A stretch of DNA of 64,000 bases from Catenuloplanes atrovinosus (lineage in GTDB: Bacteria > Actinomycetota > Actinomycetes > Mycobacteriales > Micromonosporaceae): NCBI RefSeq assembly GCF_031458235.1, contig NZ_JAVDYB010000001.1:3245001-3309000 (forward strand), in the 5' to 3' direction. The notes below the pieces were generated by a model. It did not search any database. It was not told the origin of the DNA and saw only the letters and a list, made by a program, of their open reading frames with translations. The position numbers and the translations under genes were made by a program. This document shows positions 33,828 to 40,392 of the stretch, one piece after another (within the stretch, counting starts at the first letter, position 1; every line of letters starts with the position of its first letter).

Positions 33828-34320
33828 GACGAACGGTGCTCCTTCGTAGGACGGGCGCGCCTCGTGAACACCCGGCCCCTGGTGTCACTCAGCGTGGAAC
33901 TCACGCTAGAAGACGGTCACCTAAAGTAAGATCATGCATTCCCTAAATCTTCTTTATGATCTTCCCGTGGCCTTCTGATCGGTCGTCCCGACAATGCGTC
34001 GCCGAGGCCCGCGGCGCCTGCCGCACCGCCCGTCGACCGCTGTGGACGCCCGCCGCACCGGATGAAGACCCACGACCAGACCCCATCAGCGGTACGAAAC
34101 CCGCCCGGCCCGGCCCCACCCTGCTTCGCCGGGCCCGCACGGCCATGATTTGCGGGCATCCGGCCGAGACGTGAGCCGGCCGCCCGGTCCCGCGCCGTCG
34201 CGGTCCCGGGAGCGGCCGGAGCGGCCACGACAGTGGATCGACGACCCGGGCTCCGGCGAAGCCGGGTCGCGGCGGAGGCGCGCGGCCCGGCGTACCGTGT
34301 CAGCATTTTGGGTCTTCGGG
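33828..34320. other. Intergenic region upstream of the first LPMO gene
   Basis: No credible gene. The part near 33905-33960 is AT-rich for this genome and probably contains the LPMO promoter; AGCGTG-GAACT-CACGCT (33891-33907) is a small palindrome that could be an operator. The remainder is GC-rich spacer without clear structure. A 124-codon minus-strand frame (33932-34306) has implausible composition. Confidence 0.4.
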
Positions 34321-34349
34321 GTGGCCCGGACGCCGGACGCCCGGGCCAC
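34321..34349 (-). terminator. Hairpin after the second LPMO gene
   Basis: GTGGCCCGG and CCGGGCCAC form a 9-bp perfect stem with an 11-nt loop, starting 5 bp past the minus-strand stop. Confidence 0.5.
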
Positions 34350-34354
34350 GTGGG

Positions 34355-35092
34355 TCAGGCGCGGTCCCAGAGGGCGGGGACGTTCGGCGGGTCCCAGCCC
34401 ACGATCGCGGTGTGTGACTGCTTGCAGCGGTAGGTCGCGCCGCCGTAGGTCACGGTGGCGCCGGCCGGGTAGCCCGTGCCGGCCGCCCAGGTCCCGCCCG
34501 CCGGCGGAGGCTCGGTGGTGGCGGTCGGGCGCGGCGTCGGCGTGGGGGTCGGCGTGGCCGGCGGTGGCGTCGAGCCGCCGCCGAACTGCAGGTCCACGCA
34601 GGCGTAGAAGGCGTTGGTCGTGTCGGCGATGTTCCAGACCGCGAGCACCTTCTGGCGGCCGGACCGGCCGGCGAAGTTGACCGTGTGCCGCACGGTGGCG
34701 CCCGGCTGCGCGCCGCCGTCGTTGAACTCCGCGATCCTGGTGCCGCCGATGAAGTACTGCCAGGTGCTGGTCGCGTGCCGCGCGGTCAGCACCCAGTTGA
34801 ACGTGACGGTGGAGCCGACGGACGTGGCCGGCCAGCCCTTCGACTCGTCGTCGAGCTGGGCGAACCGGCCGACGCCGCCGCTGCACTGGGTACGGCCCTT
34901 GGGCGCCTCCACGGACTGCGGCTCCCACCGGATGTCGCCGCAGTTGCTGACCGCGCCGCTGGCGCAGAGCGCCTGCCGGCTCGGCGGGGAGGAGATGTAG
35001 CCGTGCGCGCTCGCCGGCGACGGGGCGGCGAGCGTGGTGGCGGCCACGGTCATCGGGGTGAGCAGGGCCAGGGTGACGAGGGGTCTCCGCAT
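34355..35092 (-). CDS. Lytic polysaccharide monooxygenase (AA10) with C-terminal chitin-binding-type module, paralogue
   Basis: A 245-aa secreted AA10 enzyme. Signal peptide 1-29 leaves His30 (HGYISSPPSRQ) at the mature N-terminus; the second copper-brace His is in TARHATSTWQYF. Core motifs match the neighbouring LPMO almost residue for residue, but the linker is Thr/Pro-rich (TPTPTPTPRPT) instead of PANPA and the CBM5/12-like module differs (YPAGATVTYGGATYRCKQSHT...GWDPPNVPALW). ATG 35092 follows AAGGAG; the frame upstream to 35176 is untranslated leader. Tandem duplication with diverged linkers suggests different substrates or wall positions. Confidence 0.93.
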   Translation of the reverse strand: MRRPLVTLALLTPMTVAATTLAAPSPASAHGYISSPPSRQALCASGAVSNCGDIRWEPQSVEAPKGRTQCSGGVGRFAQLDDESKGWPATSVGSTVTFNWVLTARHATSTWQYFIGGTRIAEFNDGGAQPGATVRHTVNFAGRSGRQKVLAVWNIADTTNAFYACVDLQFGGGSTPPPATPTPTPTPRPTATTEPPPAGGTWAAGTGYPAGATVTYGGATYRCKQSHTAIVGWDPPNVPALWDRA

Positions 35093-35216
35093 GACGGGCT
35101 CCTTCGAGTGGGGGTTCGCGGGCCGCGGCCGATGCCTGCGCGCTGCCGTGCGTGTGCACGGCGCGCTGCGGCCCAACCGCCGGTGCGCCCTCCACCCGGC
35201 GCCTGACGTACCACCG

Positions 35217-35245
35217 AGCGTACTGAAAACCTAATTAACAGTAAA
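35217..35245 (-). promoter_or_regulatory. Probable promoter of the second LPMO gene
   Basis: Minus-strand TTTACT (complement of 35240-35245) and TACGCT (complement of 35217-35222) are 17 bp apart in a short AT-rich patch. The predicted leader is about 120 nt, and apart from this the 313-bp gap 35093-35405 shows no gene. Confidence 0.45.
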
Positions 35246-35405
35246 CATCGAAGCCGGTGAAGATGGGCAGGAGTTCGCGCCTCCTCGATCCACATTGATC
35301 AGGTAGAGGTACGCCTGGCAGGCGCGCGGCCTCCGCCGCTGCGCCGCCCCGAACGTGCCGCCACCGGCCCGGTACCCCGCCAGGAACTCCTCGTCGTCCT
35401 CGATC

Positions 35406-35906
35406 TCACCGAACGACGCCGGCGACGCGAGGTCCGGGACCGGATCTCCCCGGAACGCCCGCTCCGCGGGCCAGCGCCTCCGCCAAACCCTTCGCCGCCA
35501 GACGGTCGGCGCGCTCGTTCTCCACGTGGCCGTTGTGGCCCTTCACCCAGTGCCACTCGATCGTGTGACGGCGGCAGGCCTCGTCGAGGCGTTGCCAGAG
35601 GTCGGCGTTCTTGACCGGCTTGCGGTCCTTGGTCTGCCAGCCGTTGCGCTTCCAGCCGGTGATCCAGCTCGTGATGCCGTTGCGCACGTAGGTGCTGTCG
35701 GTGTGGATGTGCACCTCGGACGGGCGGGTCAGCGTCTCCAGCGCCTCGATCGGCGCCATCAGTTCCATCCGGTTGTTGGTGGTCTCGCCCGGGTCGCCGC
35801 CGCACAGCTCACGCTCGTGCCGGCCGTATCGCAGCAGCGCGCCCCAGCCGCCGGGTCCCGGGTTCCCCCGGCATGCGCCGTCCGTAAAGATCTCCACCAC
35901 GGTCAT
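35406..35906 (-). CDS. rnhA: Ribonuclease HI
   Basis: A 166-aa RNase H that cuts RNA in RNA/DNA hybrids. All four carboxylates are visible: Asp9 ([11 protein letters not shown]), Glu48 (RMELM), Asp70 (HTDSTYV) and Asp134 (ENERAD), with the conserved VKGHNGH loop before the last. ATG 35906 is chosen because the first strand begins there; the frame extends seven codons further. The C-terminal 25 residues after the RNase fold are Gly/Pro-rich. It is divergent from the five-gene operon at 36013, with about 100 bp between. Confidence 0.93.
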   Translation of the reverse strand: MTVVEIFTDGACRGNPGPGGWGALLRYGRHERELCGGDPGETTNNRMELMAPIEALETLTRPSEVHIHTDSTYVRNGITSWITGWKRNGWQTKDRKPVKNADLWQRLDEACRRHTIEWHWVKGHNGHVENERADRLAAKGLAEALARGAGVPGRSGPGPRVAGVVR

Positions 35907-36012
35907 GGCGGGATCGTGCCAGACCACCGCGGGCGGCGTTTCCGCAGGTGCCCGGTTTTTGTCGCACGGGTCCTATACAACTACGGGCACTTGTTCGTGA
36001 GGAGGACTGGTT

Positions 36013-36510
36013 GTGACAAGCGATGGCGTCGCCTACGAGCGGCGCAGCGCAGCGCCCGTCGTCGCGCCGGCACGGCCGCGGAAGCTGGCCAAGGTGCCGT
36101 TCGTGGAGCTGGCGGAGGGGCGCCTGCAAGGGGTGGTGTCCAGCGGCTCGGACATCGAGCGGGTGTACGTGTCGTCGGTGACCGCGGGCGAGCACGGGCT
36201 GAGCTGCAACACCAACAACAACCGTCCGTGCGGCGGGCTCGGCGGCGGTTCCTGGGCGTGCAAGCACATCCAGGCGCTGGTCGCCGAGGCCGAGTTGCAG
36301 TACGGCACGGACCGCGTCGCCCGCTACCTGAAGGTGGAGGTGGCCGAGGGCGCGAGCGTGATGTCCGCGCTGAAGACCACCACCGCGCCGAACCGGGCGG
36401 CCGAGGTGTTCGCGAGCTTCCTGCGCCACCTGGCCTACCTGGAGCTTCCGGCCAGCACCGATCCGCTGCCCGAGCTGCAGTGGTTCCCGGCCGCCGGGGC
36501 GGTGCGCTGA
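36013..36510 (+). CDS. SWIM-like zinc-binding protein, first gene of the MoxR/VWA/DUF5682 operon
   Basis: A 165-aa protein. The distinctive part is C65-x7-C73-x9-C83-K-H85 (SCNTNNNRPCGG...WACKHIQ), a SWIM-like zinc knuckle with wider spacing than the classical CxC...CxH. An N-terminal beta segment (RLQGVVSSGSDIERVYVSSVT) precedes it, as in SWIM proteins, and a helical tail follows. The RBS GGAGGA (36001) fits GTG 36013. Stop and next start overlap as TGATG. Together with the next gene the combined length (about 614 aa) is close to E. coli YehQ, a SWIM protein encoded with yehL, yehM and yehP, so it may be a split orthologue. SWIM modules bind nucleic acid or protein. Confidence 0.8.
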   Translation: MTSDGVAYERRSAAPVVAPARPRKLAKVPFVELAEGRLQGVVSSGSDIERVYVSSVTAGEHGLSCNTNNNRPCGGLGGGSWACKHIQALVAEAELQYGTDRVARYLKVEVAEGASVMSALKTTTAPNRAAEVFASFLRHLAYLELPASTDPLPELQWFPAAGAVR

Positions 36511-37859
36511 TGCTGGCGGACGCGCTGCGCGCCGCCCCGGCCGGGGTCGACGACGCGATCGCGCTGGTCGACGGCCTGGACGACGCGCTCACCCACGGTC
36601 TCGCCCGGATCGACGAGGAGCGCGCGGCGGCGCTGGAGGAGCTGGCGGCCGCGTTCGCCGGGTCGCCGCTGGCCGACCGCGTCGCCGACTCCGTCGGAAA
36701 GATCCTCGCGGGTACGGTGACGGACGAGCACCTGGTCGCGCTGGCCGGTGCCCGCGCCGCGCTGCTCGGCGCCGCCCACGACGCGCTGCTCGGCGCGGTG
36801 GACGCGGCGCTGGGGCGCACCCGGGCGGTCTGGGACGCCACGCCGCTGACCGGCGACGAGCCGGGGCTGCTGGCCGGCGGACGCTCCTGGCTGCGCGAGC
36901 TGGCCATCGCGGGCTGGCGCGGCGTCGACCACGAGCTGGCCGCCGCGGGTGGGCAGGCGGTGGCGGCGCTGCTGGCCGACCCGGCGCGGCGCCGGCTGGC
37001 GGTGCTGCTCGACGGCTTCGCCGGTGAGCTGCGCGCCTGCGCGCCGGTGGCCACGCTGGACCGGGTGCCGGTGCGCCGCTGGTCCGACCTGTGGACGCGC
37101 GCGCTGCTGCTCTCCCAGGACGGCTACCCGGCGTGGGAGTCGGCTCCGGTCAGCGGCCGGCTGCTCTACCTGGGCGCGGACCTGCACGAGCACCCGACCG
37201 TGTTCCGCGCGCAGGTGCACGCGCTGCTGGAGACCGGCGACGAGGTGCGCGTGGTCCGCACCAGCGTCGCGGCGGCGAAGGTGGACACGATCACCGGCCC
37301 GTCCGCGTGGCGGATGCTGGCCGGGTTCCCGATCTTCCGCGCCATGGTCACCGGGCACACCGCCGCGGAGATCGACGGCATGGCGCTCACGCCGGCCGGC
37401 GACCTGATCTGGGACGAGGAGCGCGCCACCGTCGGCGAGGCCACCGATCCGCTCACCACCGCGCGGGTCAGGCTGTCCGCCGCCACGCTGCCGGCGGTCC
37501 CGCCGCTGGACCGGCACCCGGCCACCATCGCCACGCCGGTGCTGCTGGAGGGCGGCTTCGACCTCGGCGGCGGCGTCACGGTCGCGGTCGACCACGACCG
37601 GCTGCCCGCGGCCGGGCCGCTCACCCCGGCGCTGGCCGACGCGGCCACCACCTGCCTCGGCCTGCTGCGCTGGGACGGTGGCCGCTGGTCCGTGCAGCCG
37701 CTGGCGGTGCAGGCGACCGTGAAGAAGAACCAGGTCACCGTGCACACCGGCGCCTGGGCGAACGGGCCGGACGACCCGAAGGCGGCGAAGGCGGAGGCGG
37801 CGGCCGGGACCGCGGTCGACGTGCTGCGCGAGCGCGCGGGAAGGCTGCTGCGGAAATGA
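36510..37859 (+). CDS. Uncharacterised operon protein, probable C-terminal half of the SWIM component
   Basis: A 449-aa Ala/Leu-rich protein with no catalytic motif I can name. The first 200 residues are helical (repeated ALxxALxxA patterns); a middle part holds RRWSDLWTRALLLSQDGYPAW and VSGRLLYLGADLHEHPTVFRAQVHALLE, and a beta-rich C-terminal part (FDLGGGVTVAVDHDRLPAAG, WDGGRWSVQPLAVQATVKKNQVTVH) follows. Placement directly after the SWIM-like gene with one shared base (TGATG), and before the VWA gene with a 4-bp overlap (ATGA), argues for a stoichiometric partner. By comparison with E. coli YehQ it is best read as the separated C-terminal region. Confidence 0.75.
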   Translation: MLADALRAAPAGVDDAIALVDGLDDALTHGLARIDEERAAALEELAAAFAGSPLADRVADSVGKILAGTVTDEHLVALAGARAALLGAAHDALLGAVDAALGRTRAVWDATPLTGDEPGLLAGGRSWLRELAIAGWRGVDHELAAAGGQAVAALLADPARRRLAVLLDGFAGELRACAPVATLDRVPVRRWSDLWTRALLLSQDGYPAWESAPVSGRLLYLGADLHEHPTVFRAQVHALLETGDEVRVVRTSVAAAKVDTITGPSAWRMLAGFPIFRAMVTGHTAAEIDGMALTPAGDLIWDEERATVGEATDPLTTARVRLSAATLPAVPPLDRHPATIATPVLLEGGFDLGGGVTVAVDHDRLPAAGPLTPALADAATTCLGLLRWDGGRWSVQPLAVQATVKKNQVTVHTGAWANGPDDPKAAKAEAAAGTAVDVLRERAGRLLRK

Positions 37860-39253
37860 CCGTCAGTGACGAGAATCGGCGGCAGGTGCTCTACTGGCGG
37901 CTGCTGGCCCGGCTGTTCGACCCGGAGGAGCAGGCCTCGCTGGAGTCGGCGAGCGTGGCGATCGTGGACGACCTCGGACTGCCGTCGCTGCTGCTCGACC
38001 CGTCCGTCTCGGTGGACAGCGTGGTGCAGCGGTTCCCCGACCTCGAGACCGAGATCGACGGGCTGATGGCGCCGGTGGCCGACGACCGGTCCGGTGAGGT
38101 GCGCCGGGCCGCCCTGGTGTCGAAGCTGCTGCTCAACGTGTTCGCCACCGGCAGCGGCAACGTCTCCGCGGAGCAGTTGGCCCGCTGGCAGTCGGACGCG
38201 GGCTGGTTCGAGCGGGCGCTGGGCTGCGAGCCGGGCGCGCTGCGCGGCCGGGCCGCGGCCACCGGCGCGGGCGGCGGGTCCGGTGACGCCGGCGGATACG
38301 GCGAGGGCGGCGCGCCGTCGTTCGGTGCGCCGGCCGGCAACGGCCCGGGCAGCGGTTCCAACGTCAACCTCGGTCCGGCGCTGGCCGCGATCGAGGCCGA
38401 CCTGATCAAGCGCATGCAGCTGCGCGAGGTGCTGGCCGATCCACGGCTGGCGAAGAAGCTCACGCCCAGCATGTCGCTGATCGAGCAGTTGCTGCGGGAC
38501 AAGGACAACCTGGACGGCGTGGCGCTGGCGAACGCGAAGGCGCTGATCCGCCGGTTCGTCGACGAGGTGGCGCAGGTGCTGCGCACCCAGGTGGCGCAGG
38601 CCAGCACCGGCACGATCGACCGGTCCATCCCGCCGAAGCGGGTGTTCCGCAACCTCGACGTGGACCGGACCATCTGGAAGAACCTGCCGAACTGGAGCCC
38701 GGAGGACGAGCGTCTCTACGTCGACCGGCTCTACTACAAGCAGACCGCCAAGCGCGTGGAGCCGGCCCGGCTGATCGTGGTGGTGGACCAGTCCGGCTCG
38801 ATGGTCGACGCGATGGTCAACTGCACCATCCTGGCCTCCATCTTCGCGGGCCTGCCCAAGGTCGACGTGCACCTGATCGCGTACGACACGCGTGCGCTGG
38901 ACCTCACCACATGGGTGCACGACCCGTTCGAGGTGCTGCTGCGCACCCAGCTCGGCGGCGGCACGGACGGGACGGTCGCGCTCGACCTGGCCCGCCCGAA
39001 GATCGTCGACCCGCGCAACACCGTGGTCGTCTGGATCTCCGACTTCTACGAGTGGCGCGAGCAGGCCTGCTGGGACGGCTTCTCCGCGATCCACCGCTCC
39101 GGCGCCCGGTTCATCCCGGTCGGCTCGGTGAGCAGCGGCGGCCAGCAGTCCGTCAACCCGTGGTTCCGGCAGCGGTTCAAGGATCAGGGCACCCCGGTGC
39201 TCTCCGGCCGGATCAAGAAGCTCGTCACCGAGCTCAAGAACTTCCTCGTCTAA
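37856..39253 (+). CDS. VWA (von Willebrand A) domain protein of the MoxR operon
   Basis: A 465-aa protein. Residues 1-250 are helical with a Gly-rich spacer (GGGSGDAGGYGEGG) near 140-155. The C-terminal VWA domain has MIDAS residues DQSGS (Asp311, Ser313, Ser315) in LIVVVDQSGSMVDAMV, a Thr in GGGTDGTVALDL, and an Asp in VVWISDFYEW, so metal binding is intact. VWA proteins paired with MoxR ATPases act as substrate adaptors for AAA+ remodelling, as in chelatases and RavA/ViaA. Corresponds to E. coli YehP by domain and neighbourhood. Starts 4 bp inside the previous gene and precedes the ATPase by 23 bp. Confidence 0.88.
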   Translation: MTVSDENRRQVLYWRLLARLFDPEEQASLESASVAIVDDLGLPSLLLDPSVSVDSVVQRFPDLETEIDGLMAPVADDRSGEVRRAALVSKLLLNVFATGSGNVSAEQLARWQSDAGWFERALGCEPGALRGRAAATGAGGGSGDAGGYGEGGAPSFGAPAGNGPGSGSNVNLGPALAAIEADLIKRMQLREVLADPRLAKKLTPSMSLIEQLLRDKDNLDGVALANAKALIRRFVDEVAQVLRTQVAQASTGTIDRSIPPKRVFRNLDVDRTIWKNLPNWSPEDERLYVDRLYYKQTAKRVEPARLIVVVDQSGSMVDAMVNCTILASIFAGLPKVDVHLIAYDTRALDLTTWVHDPFEVLLRTQLGGGTDGTVALDLARPKIVDPRNTVVVWISDFYEWREQACWDGFSAIHRSGARFIPVGSVSSGGQQSVNPWFRQRFKDQGTPVLSGRIKKLVTELKNFLV

Positions 39254-39276
39254 GACACCCAAGGAGTAAGAGACAC

Positions 39277-40392
39277 ATGAGCAACGAGCTGCTGCGCGCC
39301 CCGGCCGAGGTCAAGTACGCGGACGAGCTGGACTGGCTGGAGTCGGTCGACGACGGGCCGAAGCCGTTCTCCTGGCGGCTCAGCCCGAAGATGGTGCGCC
39401 TGTTCATCCTCGGCTCCGAGCGCGCCGACGGGCTGGACCGGGAGATCCCGCAGAAGTGGTTCGGCGACCGCAGCTTCGTCGAGCGGGCCATCGTCACGCT
39501 GGCCTCCGACCGCGGCCTGCTGCTGATCGGCGACCCCGGCACCGGCAAGAGCTGGCTGGCCGAGCTGCTGGCGGCCGCGATCAGCCGGAACTCGACGCTG
39601 GTGGTGCAGGGCACCGCGGGCACCACCGAGGACCACATCAAGTACTCGTGGAACGTCTCGATGGTGATCGCGAAGGGCCAGTCCCGGCAGTCGATGATCC
39701 CGTCGCCGATCATGACGGCGATGGAGAACGGCGTGATCGGCCGGTTTGAGGAGCTGACCCGCTCGACCAGCGACGTGCAGGACGCGCTGATCTCGATCCT
39801 GTCCGAGAAGTACGTGTCCATCCCGGAGCTGGACGAGGACAACATCGTCTTCGCCAAGCCCGGCTTCTCGATCATCGCCACGGCGAACAGCCGGGACCGG
39901 GGCGTCAACGACCTCTCGTCCGCGCTGAAGCGGCGCTTCAACTTCGTCCGCATCCCGGTGGTGACGAACAAGAAGAGCGAGGCGGAGATCGTCCGGTTCC
40001 GCACCGAGGAGCTGCTGCGCCGGCACAACATCGAGCTGGAGGTGCCGCCGACGCTGCTGGACGTGCTGCTCCAGTCGTTCGCGGACCTGCGCGCCGCGTC
40101 CGCGTCCGCGACCAGCGACGACGAGCGCCTGGAGTCCGCGTTGTCCACCGCCGAGCAGATCGGTGTGCTGGAGGACGCGATCCTGCACAGCAACTTCTTC
40201 GGCGCCGCCGCGCTCACCTCGCAGACACTGGCGTCCTCGCTGGTCGGGTCGCTGGCTCGGCGCAGCCCGGAGGACCTGGCGATCCTGAACAAGTACTGGC
40301 ACGGCGTGATCGAGCCGCGCAGCAAGGACGCGGGTGGCGAGTGGAACGGATTCCTGGAGGGCGGTCGTCAGGCGATCGCCACCCTGTCGTGA
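39277..40392 (+). CDS. MoxR-type AAA+ ATPase
   Basis: A 371-aa ATPase. Walker A GDPGTGKSW at about 85-93, a MoxR-type insertion with ENGVIGRFEELTR (Walker B region, about 150-163), sensor 1 in IIATANSRDRG (about 203-210), and the arginine-bearing ALKRRFNFVRIP about 215-228. It should form a hexameric remodelling ring working through the VWA partner. The RBS AAGGAGT (39261) precedes ATG 39277. This is the YehL-like component. Its stop overlaps the DUF5682 start (GTGA), so the two are translationally coupled. Confidence 0.9.
   Translation: MSNELLRAPAEVKYADELDWLESVDDGPKPFSWRLSPKMVRLFILGSERADGLDREIPQKWFGDRSFVERAIVTLASDRGLLLIGDPGTGKSWLAELLAAAISRNSTLVVQGTAGTTEDHIKYSWNVSMVIAKGQSRQSMIPSPIMTAMENGVIGRFEELTRSTSDVQDALISILSEKYVSIPELDEDNIVFAKPGFSIIATANSRDRGVNDLSSALKRRFNFVRIPVVTNKKSEAEIVRFRTEELLRRHNIELEVPPTLLDVLLQSFADLRAASASATSDDERLESALSTAEQIGVLEDAILHSNFFGAAALTSQTLASSLVGSLARRSPEDLAILNKYWHGVIEPRSKDAGGEWNGFLEGGRQAIATLS

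Noticed and set aside
33932-34306. 124-codon minus-strand ORF in the LPMO intergenic region
   Set aside because: Arg/Gly/Ala-rich composition, no ribosome binding site or motif, and it covers the AT-rich promoter region.
36510-36512. Possible frameshift joining the SWIM-like gene and the next ORF
   Set aside because: Overlap is a clean TGATG stop-start as used elsewhere in the operon, and both reading frames show native codon bias; treated as two genes.
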